From SAR202 cluster bacterium Casp-Chloro-G4 (lineage in GTDB: Bacteria > Chloroflexota > Dehalococcoidia > Lucifugimonadales > JADFKI01), in contig MUCK01000005.1 of the NCBI GenBank assembly GCA_002816705.1, positions 1 to 32,422 on the forward strand: a DNA stretch of 32,422 nt, in the 5' to 3' direction. A program made the translations under genes and the position numbers. Numbering within the stretch: position 1 is the stretch's first letter; each line of letters begins with the position of its first letter. Below, piece after piece: positions 1 through 8,898 of the stretch. The notes under the pieces are model-generated. The model searched no databases. It was given only the letters and a program-made list of their open reading frames with translations, and was not told the DNA's origin.

Positions 1-2
1 TC

Positions 3-989
3 TTGGGATGCGACGATCCAATGTGGAGTCAGTATCTGAAGCATTTGAAGAACTACGCCACGGGTAACTTCGACGTTTCGTTTGGATTTTATCCTCGATC
101 TGTAGGAAGCATCTTAATGGAGCGCCTTCCAAGAACCGTGATGCTTTTCGTGACAGCATCGGTGATCTCTTTTTACATGGGTTTCTCAATGGGCAAATTG
201 ATAGCCTGGCGACGGGGCAGTGTAACTGAATACGCCGCTACCTTGGGCGGTGTCTCCCTTTTCACTATCTTCACTCCCTGGTTCGCCCTGATGATCCTCT
301 GGTTCTTTGGACTCACACTGAACTGGTTTCCTGTAGGTAAATTCTTGGACCCGCTGCTGTGGCGGGATGCTACTGTGGACGGGAATTATGTATTTATCAG
401 GATGTTTTGGAGTGTTGGCGCCATATTCGTAGTCTTACTAGCAATCAAGCTAGCTTCTCTTAGATTTACGTCGTTGCGACGGCGCTGGGTGACGCCCGTG
501 GCTGCGGCCCTGTCGTTGGCTTTCATTGCTTTGATTTGGGACGCAACAGGGCTGGGATACCTGACCATCGATATCATGAGGCATATGATTCTGCCCTTGG
601 CCACACTGACGCTAATCTCCTTCGCGGGCACCATGTTGATTACCCGCAACAGTATGTTGGAAACCATGAAAGAGGATTTCGTTCTTGCTGCGCGGGCCAA
701 AGGGTTGTCCGAGAAGCAGGTGCGCGATGGCCACGTGGCCCGAAACGCCATGCTTCCCGTGGTGACCAGTTTTCTGTTCTCCCTGACTTTCGCCATTGAC
801 GGTGGCGTCATCATCGAGTCCGTTTTTTCCTGGCCAGGGATGGGGCAGGCTCTGGTGAGCGCCGTCAGACAAAATGACATACCCCTGGCCTTGGGTGCGT
901 TCGTATTCACAGGACTGCTGGTTGTGGTGGCGCATCTGGTGGCCGACCTGCTCCATATGTATCTGGACCCCAGGCTCAGGCATCGCTAA
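3..989 (+). CDS. dppB: Peptide/nickel-type ABC transporter permease, DppB-like (5' partial)
   Basis: Inner-membrane permease of a peptide/opine/nickel-family ABC importer. The reading frame is open from the window edge. The first residues (LGCDDPMWSQYLKHL) match the periplasmic stretch that normally follows the first membrane helix of DppB proteins, so roughly 70 N-terminal residues lie outside the window and the apparent TTG start is not real. Several hydrophobic segments follow. The cytoplasmic EAA loop is visible around residues 230-250 (AARAKGLSEKQVRDGHVARN), the site that contacts the ATPases. The stop codon TAA overlaps the next gene's ATG by one base (989), which implies translational coupling with dppC. 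The substrate cannot be read from the sequence; peptides are the default inference. Confidence 0.9.
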   Translation: MGCDDPMWSQYLKHLKNYATGNFDVSFGFYPRSVGSILMERLPRTVMLFVTASVISFYMGFSMGKLIAWRRGSVTEYAATLGGVSLFTIFTPWFALMILWFFGLTLNWFPVGKFLDPLLWRDATVDGNYVFIRMFWSVGAIFVVLLAIKLASLRFTSLRRRWVTPVAAALSLAFIALIWDATGLGYLTIDIMRHMILPLATLTLISFAGTMLITRNSMLETMKEDFVLAARAKGLSEKQVRDGHVARNAMLPVVTSFLFSLTFAIDGGVIIESVFSWPGMGQALVSAVRQNDIPLALGAFVFTGLLVVVAHLVADLLHMYLDPRLRHR

Positions 990-1939
990 TGGCCGAGCAA
1001 ATTCAGCAAACAGGCGTTGATGTCCCTATCTGGAGAATACGCTTTTCTCTTTGGGATGAAAAACTAAGGTTCCATTGGGCCCTATTTGTCCAGACGAAGA
1101 TAGGTCTGATAGGCCTGGGGATAATCGGGTTCTACCTGCAACTGGTGATTGTCTACCCGGTGCTCATGCATACGGTGTGGAACCCCGCAATATACGATCC
1201 GGTGATTGGCTTAGACCTCAGCCAGATTGATCAGCCTGCATCGCCAAGTCTTCAACATCTCTTGGGCACGGACCCTTATGGACGGGATGTGTTAAGTCAG
1301 CTAATGGCCAGTGCCCGGTCTGAATTCCTGCTGGGCGTTTTCGCAGCCCTGGTCACGGTGACCATTGCTACGTCTGCGGGCGCCGTAGCGGCATACTACG
1401 GTGGGATCGTAGACATGCTCCTCATGCGCCTTGCCGACCTGATGATTATGATGCCGTTCATATCATTACTAATAGTTTTAGGAGGATTCTTTAGCATTGG
1501 TTTGCTGGAATTGGGACTGGTCATAGGTGTGCTTGGCGGTTTCGGCACGGCGGCCGTAGTAGTGAAATCACAGGCGTTGGGCATTAAGGTCAACCCCTAC
1601 ATCGAGGCCGCTCGTTCGGCCGGTGGGAGCCACTTCCACATCATCACGAGGCATATTGTTCCCAGTCTGCTTCCGGTCTCGTTTCTATACATGATGTTCA
1701 CTGTGACGGGCGCAATTTTCTCTGAGGCGACTCTCTCATTTCTTGGTCTTCTGGATACCCGCATTAGCTGGGGCCTGATGATTCATACCACCGAGAGCGC
1801 GGGGTTTCTTCTCCTGGTAAAGGACTACTGGTGGCTGATGTTGCCCCCCAGCCTGTCCATCACATTATTGTGCTCTTCCTTCTACCTGGTAGGGCGTGCG
1901 TTGGATGAGGTCTTCAACCCAAGGTTAAGACGCCAATGA
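989..1939 (+). CDS. dppC: Peptide/nickel-type ABC transporter permease, DppC-like
   Basis: Second inner-membrane permease of the importer, 316 aa, a normal length for DppC. One N-terminal transmembrane helix lies near residues 38-55. The family motif LLGTDPYGRDVLSQ follows the periplasmic loop, as in DppC/OppC. The EAA loop is around residues 205-220 (EAARSAGGSHFHIITRHIVP) and the C-terminus is RLRRQ. The gene starts at an ATG overlapping the dppB stop by one base and ends in an ATGA overlap with dppD, so all four subunits should be made from one transcript in balanced amounts. Confidence 0.92.
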   Translation: MAEQIQQTGVDVPIWRIRFSLWDEKLRFHWALFVQTKIGLIGLGIIGFYLQLVIVYPVLMHTVWNPAIYDPVIGLDLSQIDQPASPSLQHLLGTDPYGRDVLSQLMASARSEFLLGVFAALVTVTIATSAGAVAAYYGGIVDMLLMRLADLMIMMPFISLLIVLGGFFSIGLLELGLVIGVLGGFGTAAVVVKSQALGIKVNPYIEAARSAGGSHFHIITRHIVPSLLPVSFLYMMFTVTGAIFSEATLSFLGLLDTRISWGLMIHTTESAGFLLLVKDYWWLMLPPSLSITLLCSSFYLVGRALDEVFNPRLRRQ

Positions 1940-2967
1940 GCCGACCGCTTCTGGAAGTACGGGACCTTACCTTGCGATACCAGACGATGCAAGGCAGCCT
2001 GACCGCCGTTGACTCGGTGTCGTTCTCGTTGGACAGGGGGCAATCGTTAGGCCTGGTGGGTGAGTCAGGCGGTGGAAAGACATCGTTGGGTCTTGCCTTG
2101 ATGAAGCTGCTGCCTGAAAACAGCAAGCTCACAGGCGGACGAATCTTGCTGGACGGGGTCGATCTGTTTCATCTGGATGAGAACCAGATGCGCCCCTATA
2201 GGTGGAACAGAATTTCCATGGTGTTTCAAGCCGCTATGAACTCTCTGGACCCGGTATACAAGGTCGGGGAGCAGATTGCGGAGGCCATAGAGGCGCACCA
2301 GAGCGTTTCTCATCATCAGGCCATGAGTACGGTTGGGGATCTGTTTGACCTGATTGGATTGGACCGCAATTTCATGAACAGATACCCTCACGAGTACAGC
2401 GGAGGCATGAAGCAGAGGGCCGTCATCGCGATGGCATTGTCCTGCGAGCCAGACCTGGTTATCGCTGACGAACCCACAACTGCGCTGGACGTGATATCCC
2501 AGGACAGGATTCTGCGACAGTTACGATTGCTGCAAAAGCAGCTCAACATGGCGATGATCTACGTGACGCATGACATAGGTGTTGTGGCCGAGGTTACGGA
2601 CTATGTTGGTGTTATGTATGCCGGGCAACTGGTGGAGTTGGGCAAGACATCCGAAGTGTTAAGCAGCCCCAGGCACCCCTACACAGCGGCGCTGATGTCG
2701 TCCTTTCCCAGTGTTACAGGGGAGAAGAAAGAGCTTGTCGTCTTGGAAGGTGAGCCGCCGGACCTAACCGTCGAGTCTGAGGGCTGTAGGTTCGCTGACC
2801 GCTGCGCCCACTCCACAGACATGTGCAGGATCATACAGCCAACGCTGGTGGACCACCTGGGTCACCGATATGCCTGTTGGAATCCGCAGGACGGTGCCCT
2901 GGAGCGTCCGGTCACGCACAGGACGGAGCTGCCCTCGGGAGACGTTAACGGGGTGCCAACGAGGTGA
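1936..2967 (+). CDS. dppD: Peptide ABC transporter ATP-binding protein, DppD/OppD-like
   Basis: Cytoplasmic ATPase subunit, 343 aa. Walker A is GESGGGKTS (about residues 42-50), the ABC signature is SGGMKQR, Walker B is LVIADEPTTALD, and the switch histidine lies in VTHDIG. The C-terminal oligopeptide/dipeptide ABC domain carries the cysteine-bearing motif CRFADRCAHSTDMCR, which in this family can bind an iron-sulfur cluster (family knowledge, not shown here). The gene overlaps dppC by 4 bp (ATGA) and dppF by 4 bp (GTGA). The full set of motifs suggests an active ATPase. Confidence 0.93.
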   Translation: MSRPLLEVRDLTLRYQTMQGSLTAVDSVSFSLDRGQSLGLVGESGGGKTSLGLALMKLLPENSKLTGGRILLDGVDLFHLDENQMRPYRWNRISMVFQAAMNSLDPVYKVGEQIAEAIEAHQSVSHHQAMSTVGDLFDLIGLDRNFMNRYPHEYSGGMKQRAVIAMALSCEPDLVIADEPTTALDVISQDRILRQLRLLQKQLNMAMIYVTHDIGVVAEVTDYVGVMYAGQLVELGKTSEVLSSPRHPYTAALMSSFPSVTGEKKELVVLEGEPPDLTVESEGCRFADRCAHSTDMCRIIQPTLVDHLGHRYACWNPQDGALERPVTHRTELPSGDVNGVPTR

Positions 2968-4022
2968 ATCCCCACGATGTCGAAGTCGTGGACACTGCGC
3001 CGTTACAGGTCAGTACTGACACGAATGATGCCTCCGTCGGAACGTTGTTGGAAATGCAGGAAGTTTCTAAACGCTTTGCCATGTCAGGCGGTTTCATAAG
3101 CAGGCGGAAGAGCTATCTGCATGCTGTCGACGATGTAACCCTGAAGATACCCCGTGGCGGAAGTCTCGGTCTTGTCGGTGAATCCGGCTGCGGTAAGACC
3201 ACATTGGCCAGGCTTGCATTGAGATTGATTGAGCCTTCGTCTGGAAGCGTAACATTCCACGATTTTCAGAACGGCCCTGTTGACGTCGCGACGCTGAATG
3301 GCCGCCAGTTGAAGGCCTTTCGGTCTCAAGCTCAGATGATCTTTCAGGACCCCTATCAGTCGATAAATCCTCGCTTTACCGTCTTCGACGCAGTCGCTGA
3401 GCCTTTGGTGGTGCAGGGGGTAGGCAACATCTTGGAGCGCCGCCATCGCGTCTCCGAAATGCTGGAGATGGTGGGAATGTCTCCGGCAGAAGGCTTTCTC
3501 TTTCGATACCCACACCAGCTTTCGGGTGGTCAGAGGCAGAGGGTCGCCATAGCGCGGGCCCTGGTGCTAGGCCCGGCATTGGTCGTTGCAGACGAGCCAA
3601 CGTCTATGTTGGATGTGTCCGTCCGTGCTGGAGTGATGAAGCTGATGAACGACCTGCGTAGGGACTTGGGAATCGGCTATCTGTACATCACGCACGATCT
3701 AGCCACGGCCCGCTATATGTGCGATCAAATTGCCGTGATGTATATGGGTAAAATAGTGGAGTCAGGTGAAACAGAGGATCTGCTGCGCAACCCCAAGCAC
3801 CCATATACCAAGGCTTTGCTCTCCGCTGTGCCGGTACCCGACCCCTCCTACGTGCGCCCCGAAGTGGAAATTAACGGCTCTGTGTCGGCGCCCATAGATC
3901 CGCTGGACAGGTGTCGGTTTTATGAACGATGTCCCATGGCCATCGAATTTTGTAAAGCTGCGCCTCACCCGGGTCTTGAACCCAAGGGCGACGGCCGTTT
4001 GGCCGCTTGTTACCGTATTTAG
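2964..4022 (+). CDS. dppF: Peptide ABC transporter ATP-binding protein, DppF/OppF-like
   Basis: Second ATPase subunit, 352 aa, which pairs with DppD. It starts at a GTG in a GTGA overlap with the dppD stop. An N-terminal extension of about 30 residues precedes the ABC domain. Walker A is GESGCGKTT, the signature is [12 protein letters not shown], Walker B is [12 protein letters not shown], and the H-loop is in ITHDLA. The C-terminal oligopeptide domain has the motif CRFYERCP with later cysteines. This is the last gene of the transporter operon in the window; no substrate-binding protein is seen, and it may lie upstream of the window or elsewhere. Confidence 0.93.
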   Translation: MNPHDVEVVDTAPLQVSTDTNDASVGTLLEMQEVSKRFAMSGGFISRRKSYLHAVDDVTLKIPRGGSLGLVGESGCGKTTLARLALRLIEPSSGSVTFHDFQNGPVDVATLNGRQLKAFRSQAQMIFQDPYQSINPRFTVFDAVAEPLVVQGVGNILERRHRVSEMLEMVGMSPAEGFLFRYPHQLSGGQRQRVAIARALVLGPALVVADEPTSMLDVSVRAGVMKLMNDLRRDLGIGYLYITHDLATARYMCDQIAVMYMGKIVESGETEDLLRNPKHPYTKALLSAVPVPDPSYVRPEVEINGSVSAPIDPLDRCRFYERCPMAIEFCKAAPHPGLEPKGDGRLAACYRI

Positions 4023-4148
4023 AGGTACTCTGTACTTCAAAAATATTAACCACCCCCACACTCTAACTAAACGATACGCAACCCCCGCACATACGGCCAA
4101 TACACCCCCAAACCGATAGACTTTTGCTTGAAGTGGTATCCTTCTCCG

Positions 4149-4163
4149 GCAGTTTTAAACTGC
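4149..4163. promoter_or_regulatory. 15-bp perfect palindrome upstream of the CMD-like gene
   Basis: GCAGTTTTAAACTGC is a perfect 7-1-7 palindrome lying 45 bases before the ATG at 4209, in the 186-base gap after dppF. It could be an operator or part of a promoter region. No convincing -35/-10 pair with correct spacing was found around it, so its role is open. Confidence 0.35.
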
Positions 4164-4208
4164 AATTGGCGCTAAAGGTTTATGCCTAAAATATGGAGGA
4201 GGATAACT

Positions 4209-4514
4209 ATGCAGCAGCAACGACCGCCTTATGCGGCGGCATTACAGGAAAACGACCCCAAGCTGGCTGAGCTCCTTGGCTCAGGCCGAGAGCTTATCCT
4301 GGCAGACGGCGCACTTTCCGCCAAGGTCAAGACGTTGATGACCATGCTTTGCGACGCGCTTTTAGCCCACGCCGACGGGGTTGCGGCAATATCAAATAGA
4401 GCAAGGGCATTGGGCGCCACTGAAGAGGAGATCGCCGAAACGATTCGGGTGGCCTTCTGGATGGGTGGACTGCCTGCGCTTGTCACAGGCGTGAACGCTT
4501 TTAAGACTAACTAA
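4209..4514 (+). CDS. Carboxymuconolactone decarboxylase (AhpD-like fold) family protein lacking the CxxC
   Basis: Small cytoplasmic helical protein, 101 aa from the ATG at 4209. That start is chosen because a strong Shine-Dalgarno sequence (GGAGGAGG, 4195-4202) lies six bases upstream; a longer reading from 4182 has no such site. The C-terminal half matches the CMD/AhpD pattern: ALGATEEEIAETIRVAF followed by MGGLPALVTGVNAF. In AhpD-type proteins the CxxCxxxH catalytic motif precedes the AGAT segment. Here the aligned stretch reads HADGVAAI, so both redox cysteines and the histidine are absent; one unaligned cysteine lies nearby. Peroxidase-reductase activity is therefore unlikely, and the true function is unknown. 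It is followed by a large hairpin and then converging genes. Confidence 0.8.
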   Translation: MQQQRPPYAAALQENDPKLAELLGSGRELILADGALSAKVKTLMTMLCDALLAHADGVAAISNRARALGATEEEIAETIRVAFWMGGLPALVTGVNAFKTN

Positions 4515-4548
4515 GGCTGCACGTCTTGCGTTTTAGGTTTAAGAATTA

Positions 4549-4610
4549 CCTGGCAGGTCTGGGAATGGTTGATGATGGCATTGGGTTGGGTGGTTCCCAG
4601 ACCTGCCGGG
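4549..4610. terminator. Large hairpin, possible bidirectional terminator
   Basis: The arms 4549-4565 and 4594-4610 pair over 17 positions. Fourteen of these are a perfect inverted repeat (GGCAGGTCTGGGAA with TTCCCAGACCTGCC) and one is a G-U pair. The loop is 28 bases long. It lies between the CMD-like gene (+) and the hydroxyacid dehydrogenase gene (-), which converge. There is no U-tract after the stem on either strand, so a classical intrinsic terminator is not certain. Confidence 0.5.
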
Positions 4611-4702
4611 GTCTTTGGGATAGATGGCAATTGATTCTTGCAGTAACAAATCTGCGCCATGGAGAAATGGCTCCCCAAGGCCTCAAGCATTGCTGCCGCT
4701 AA

Positions 4703-5692
4703 TTATCGCTGATTGGCGGCCTCTGGATTTACGCACGAAGGCATAGTCTGTCCCTCTAACGCGGCCAATATGTTTGCTGCCGCCATCTGCCCCATTTTTC
4801 TCACGGTGGCGGAGCTTGCGCTGGCGATGTGTGGAGATATAAGCACGTTTGGCAGCGTTAGCAAAGGGTCGTCGATTCCGATAGGCTCTGGGTCTGTTAC
4901 GTCAAGGGCCGCTCCGGCAATACCTCCACCAGACACAGCTTCATAGAGGGCTTTAGGGTCCACGGTGCGTCCCCTCGTCGTGTTAATAAGGAACGAGGTC
5001 GGCTTCATTAGGCCCAACTCCCGAGGGCCAACGACGTACTCCGTATCAGCCGTTAGGGGCATGTGCAGCGAAACGTAATCCGCCTCTCTGAAAATGGAGT
5101 CCATTTCGGGTCGCCACTCCAGGCCAAGGCTTTCCTCAAGTTCCGGCTTGCGAGTACGGGAGTAGTAAACAATCTTCATGTTGAAGGCCTTAGCCCGTCG
5201 GGCCACTGCCGTTCCGATTAGCCCCATCCCGATAATGCCCAAAGTCGCTTCGTAAACGTCTGTGCCGAGATAGGGAATCTGATCGAAGACCTTCCATGCT
5301 CCCGCCCGTATCTGTCTGTCCCCATAAGTTATGTTCCGTGCCAGCGAAAGCATCAGGCCGAAGGTGAAGTCTGCGCAGGACTCGTGCAGGACGCCCGGGG
5401 TGTTGGCGACCATTACTCCATGGCTTGTAGCCTCCAGGATGTCGATGTTGTCCATGCCCACGGCCCTGTTAGCCACAACTCGCAACGTTGATGTCTGGTC
5501 CAACAGTTCTTTGTCGATTACGTCGGTTATCTCCGTAAGCATTCCCGCGCACTCGCTCGCCTTCTTGATGAGCAAGTCTCTGGGCGGCGCGGAGCGCTCT
5601 TTCCAGACTTCAACGTCGTGGTGTTCAGCCAAATACGCAATCGCCTCCGGGATTATGTGCTCCCGCGTTACGAATATCTTCTCTCTAGCCAT
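4703..5692 (-). CDS. D-2-hydroxyacid dehydrogenase (glyoxylate/hydroxypyruvate reductase-like)
   Basis: Cytoplasmic NAD(P)H-dependent oxidoreductase, 329 aa, normal for the family. The Rossmann motif GMGLIG is at residues 155-160. The catalytic triad is complete: Arg240 (NTTRG), Glu269 (TDPEP) and His288 (SPHIAS). After the second nucleotide-binding strand the sequence is YSRTR, with arginines instead of an acidic residue, which favours NADPH. The pattern is closest to glyoxylate reductase/D-glycerate dehydrogenase, but the exact substrate is an inference. The ATG lies five bases after the stop of the upstream GGT-like gene, so the two are almost certainly co-transcribed. Confidence 0.9.
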   Translation of the reverse strand: MAREKIFVTREHIIPEAIAYLAEHHDVEVWKERSAPPRDLLIKKASECAGMLTEITDVIDKELLDQTSTLRVVANRAVGMDNIDILEATSHGVMVANTPGVLHESCADFTFGLMLSLARNITYGDRQIRAGAWKVFDQIPYLGTDVYEATLGIIGMGLIGTAVARRAKAFNMKIVYYSRTRKPELEESLGLEWRPEMDSIFREADYVSLHMPLTADTEYVVGPRELGLMKPTSFLINTTRGRTVDPKALYEAVSGGGIAGAALDVTDPEPIGIDDPLLTLPNVLISPHIASASSATVRKMGQMAAANILAALEGQTMPSCVNPEAANQR

Positions 5693-5697
5693 TCAAC

Positions 5698-7356
5698 CTA
5701 CCATCCGACGGCGAGACCATCTCTGCGAGGGTCTGCGCCGCCTTCCAAAGTGCCAGAATTCGGGTTAAGCCGGAATCCCTGTGCACCGCCTACGGACATG
5801 GCCCAGGGTTCCAGTACAGTTACATCGTGTCCTTTTTGCTCCATAGCATGGCGAACATACAGGGGGAATCGCTCCTCCATCTGGACGCTGACGCCGCCGT
5901 AGTATCGGAATCGCGGCGCCTCAATGGCCTCCTGCGGATTCATGCCGAAATCCAGAAGATGCATTAGGAACTGGGGCGTAGTTTGCAAGATACCCCAGCT
6001 TCCCGGAGTGCCCATGCTGGCGTAGAACTGACCGTTACGGAACGTCTGCGTTGGAGCCACGCAGAAGTCGACCCTCTTGTCGGGGCCTATCCGGTTTGAG
6101 CTGCCCTCTTCCAGGTCGAACCAGTGGCACATGTTGTTCAGAAAAATGCCTGTGTCTCCAGGGGCGAAGCCGGAGCCGAAGCTACCGCCCAACGTCTGCG
6201 TGACGGATACGACGTTGCCGTCCCTGTCGGTCACCGCGAAATGGGTCGTCATGCCGCCATCGAACGCCTCTGGGCTGCCCGCCATCAGAGAGCCTGTAGG
6301 CACGCCTGCTGCGAAGGTCTCCCCGGAAACGGTTGATGCCTTGCTACGGTCGACCCGGCCCCTCTGCTGGGCAGCGTAGCCGTTTGAAAGCAGGCCGCCA
6401 ATGGGGATGTCCAAGTAATTCGGGTCGCCGCCATACCTGATCCTGTCAGTGACGGCCAATTTCACGGACTCCATCATCAGGTGTAGAGTCTCCGGCGACT
6501 GAAAGACGAGGTCATTGCCGCTGAAGCCTTCCATGAACTTCAAGGTCTGCAGAATCTGGAAGCCCGTGGAGTTCGGCGGCGTCGTGAATATCTTGTAATC
6601 GCGGTAGGAGATGCTGACGGGATCCTGCCATTCCACGCGGTAGTCTGCCATGTCATCCATGGTCAGCAGACCACCGGCTGCCTGAACGCCTCTTACAATG
6701 CGCTCGGCGATACCACCACGGTAAAAGGCCTCAGTGCCGCCTTTAACCATGGCCTTAAACGATTCAGCCAGTTGCGGCATGCGTAACCTATCGCCGGCCG
6801 ATGGCGTGCTGCCGTCCGGGCCAACAATAATCGATCCGGAAGGGAACTTGGTTAGCCTTGAGGCGTTGTTGGCCATCGTTCGGGCGTTGAGCCTCGTGAC
6901 AGGCATGCCACCCTCGGCGTAGTTGATGGCAGGTCGGAATAGCCGCTCCCGGTCCATGGAGCCGTGGGCCTCATGTAAGGCTAGCCACCCGGCGACGTTG
7001 CCAGGAATCAGCGGAGACATTGCGCCAGCGTCCTTCTTTCCTTCTGTGAAAAGTGAAGGCTCGGCGGCTTTGGGGGTGCGGCCTGAGAAGTTAAGGGCAC
7101 GCAACTGCCTGTCGGACGCTGTATACACCAGCGCCACGCCTATGCCACCCATGCCCGACATGTAGGGCTCCCCAACGCCAAGGACGGCCGCTGTTGCAAT
7201 GGCAGCATCAAAGGCATTGCCGCCTTCCATGAGTACCTGTAGGCCAGCAGCGGACGCCAGTGGATGAGCTGAAGTTACCATGCCGTTAACGCCCAGCGCG
7301 GCCGGTCGATTGGCGGCTGGAAATTCGGAGGTTGAAATACCCTGTCTGTTTGCCAA
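5698..7356 (-). CDS. Gamma-glutamyltransferase-like Ntn hydrolase
   Basis: Member of the gamma-glutamyltranspeptidase family, 552 aa, starting at TTG with AGGGT upstream. Precursors of this family self-cleave before a threonine that becomes the N-terminal nucleophile. Here that is Thr370 in GGMTTHFAVTDRDGN, giving a predicted large chain of 369 and a small chain of 183 residues. The N-terminal GNAFDAAIA and SGMGGIG segments are typical. Two pocket sites differ from classical GGT: the Ser-Ser pair that holds the gamma-glutamyl carboxylate aligns with Phe431-Cys432 (before VAPT), and the usual PGG of the oxyanion region reads PGSWG. No signal peptide is visible, so it is probably cytoplasmic. 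It may act on other gamma-glutamyl or amide substrates. Co-transcribed with the dehydrogenase that follows. Confidence 0.85.
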   Translation of the reverse strand: MANRQGISTSEFPAANRPAALGVNGMVTSAHPLASAAGLQVLMEGGNAFDAAIATAAVLGVGEPYMSGMGGIGVALVYTASDRQLRALNFSGRTPKAAEPSLFTEGKKDAGAMSPLIPGNVAGWLALHEAHGSMDRERLFRPAINYAEGGMPVTRLNARTMANNASRLTKFPSGSIIVGPDGSTPSAGDRLRMPQLAESFKAMVKGGTEAFYRGGIAERIVRGVQAAGGLLTMDDMADYRVEWQDPVSISYRDYKIFTTPPNSTGFQILQTLKFMEGFSGNDLVFQSPETLHLMMESVKLAVTDRIRYGGDPNYLDIPIGGLLSNGYAAQQRGRVDRSKASTVSGETFAAGVPTGSLMAGSPEAFDGGMTTHFAVTDRDGNVVSVTQTLGGSFGSGFAPGDTGIFLNNMCHWFDLEEGSSNRIGPDKRVDFCVAPTQTFRNGQFYASMGTPGSWGILQTTPQFLMHLLDFGMNPQEAIEAPRFRYYGGVSVQMEERFPLYVRHAMEQKGHDVTVLEPWAMSVGGAQGFRLNPNSGTLEGGADPRRDGLAVGW

Positions 7357-7444
7357 CGAAAATACCCTGTGAAGGTGTTGTTCACGCGACGCGTCGGCTT
7401 ACAAGCTAGAGCCTGGGCAGGGGATTGTCAAGATGTGAATGTAA

Positions 7445-8857
7445 CTAGGGCAGGGGCAACCAGGCCATGGACACTGCGCCCTTGGTTTCGGGGATAACAC
7501 CAGATACTTTGCCGTCGAAGGAAACAATGGTGATGCCTCGGTCGTCGATGGCCGCCACGTGCATGTCGTCCGGGGACCATCGCGGCGAGGTTGGGGCACC
7601 CTCCAGCAACATGCGGGGCGTATAAGAACCCTCGATGGGCGCAGTCATAAGGCCCTGCGATGACGAAAAGACGACACTTTCACCGCTGGCGGAAAGGTCC
7701 ACATTGGTGGAGGCTGGCGCGAGGACACCAGAGGCTACGGTGTTGAATATTGCCCCGGTGGCGAATATGCTGCCAAACGCTTCTCCCGACTGCTGCACGG
7801 CGTACACGATCTTTTTGCCGTCCTGCGTCCACATGAACCGAAATTGTTGATTCCGTTCTTTGGCTGTTCCCGCATCCAGCAACGTCACTACGGGATGGAA
7901 GTAATTGGTGAAGGACTCGTCATAAGTGACCGGTTTGATCTGGTCGTCGTAGGCGCGGACCAACCCGACGTAATATTGCACGCTGAGCTCGTAATGCACG
8001 AACACCAGCTTCTTGCCGTTGGGAGACAGCGCAGGACTACGGTCCACGGCGCCTCCGAAGGTGTCGAATACGTCCTCCGTGCGTTGGGTGGAGATGTTGT
8101 ATTCCACAAAGCCCTTGAAGGGTTCTGAGATAATCGCGGAACGTCCGTCGGAGGACCACGCGAAGTCTTCAGAGTTCTGTATGCGGGCGATAAGCTGATA
8201 ACGGCCTAAATCGTCTACTTCCATCACTCGCCAGACTTTGACTGGAATGTTGTTAACAGTCTTATTCTCCCTGAAAGCCACCCGGCTTTTTGCCGGCGAC
8301 CATACCGGCGACTGAGACGGGTCCACGTCTTTTGCCAGGAACGTCTTTCCGGAACCGTCGGCGTTGATAAGCCATAAATTGCCGTCGCTGTCGATGTACG
8401 TGAGGCTTCCGTTCACATCAATTGCTAGGGGAGTAGGCGAAGCTGATGGCAGCGGGGTCGGCGTGGCCGTCGCGCTGGGCTCAGGCGTACTTGTTGGTAC
8501 GGGAGTGGGTGTATCTGCCAGTGGCGGCATAGCCGTCGCTGGGATAGTTGGCGTGGCCGTGGCTGTTGACGCCTGGGTTTCGGTGGGAGTGGCCGTAGGG
8601 TGAGTTCCCGCGCTGGTGGTAGCCGTTGCCGTTGTAATTGGCACAGTTGCCGCTGAAGGAGCCTTCGTTGGGGTGGCGATTTCCGCAGGCTCAGGCGTTT
8701 GGGTGCGAGTTGCAGTGGGCGTGGCGCTGGGTACTACATTCACCACTGGTGGGGTGAAGGGCGCAGGACTCTGGCACCCAATGGCAAGCAGGAGGAAGGC
8801 CAATGCGGTCACTGAAGTCTTTAAACCGCGAGGCATAATTAATCTTGTTTTATCCAC
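7445..8857 (-). CDS. Lipoprotein with Pro/Thr-rich stalk and TolB/PD40-like beta-propeller
   Basis: Probable surface-anchored lipoprotein of 470 aa. The signal peptide ends in a lipobox (LLAIGC, Cys28). Residues of about 35-145 form a low-complexity stalk of Pro, Thr, Ala and Ser. The rest repeats WD40/PD40-like blades, for example GSLTYIDSDGNLWLINADGS, SPVWSPAKSRVAF, and SPRWSPDDMHVAAI near the C-terminus. Such propellers bind proteins or ligands; no catalytic residues are apparent. The assigned start is a GTG; an ATG seven codons later (8836) is an alternative that keeps the signal peptide. It lies 41 bases behind the Nmad3-like gene. Function is unknown. Confidence 0.82.
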   Translation of the reverse strand: MDKTRLIMPRGLKTSVTALAFLLLAIGCQSPAPFTPPVVNVVPSATPTATRTQTPEPAEIATPTKAPSAATVPITTATATTSAGTHPTATPTETQASTATATPTIPATAMPPLADTPTPVPTSTPEPSATATPTPLPSASPTPLAIDVNGSLTYIDSDGNLWLINADGSGKTFLAKDVDPSQSPVWSPAKSRVAFRENKTVNNIPVKVWRVMEVDDLGRYQLIARIQNSEDFAWSSDGRSAIISEPFKGFVEYNISTQRTEDVFDTFGGAVDRSPALSPNGKKLVFVHYELSVQYYVGLVRAYDDQIKPVTYDESFTNYFHPVVTLLDAGTAKERNQQFRFMWTQDGKKIVYAVQQSGEAFGSIFATGAIFNTVASGVLAPASTNVDLSASGESVVFSSSQGLMTAPIEGSYTPRMLLEGAPTSPRWSPDDMHVAAIDDRGITIVSFDGKVSGVIPETKGAVSMAWLPLP

Positions 8858-8898
8858 CTCTATGGATTACACCAAAGTAAAGGCAGGGTAACATGCCC

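Noticed and set aside
8395-8755. Repetitive DNA, possible tandem-repeat array
   Set aside because: It encodes the Pro/Thr/Ala-rich stalk of the lipoprotein; the repeats are irregular at DNA level and explained by the protein.
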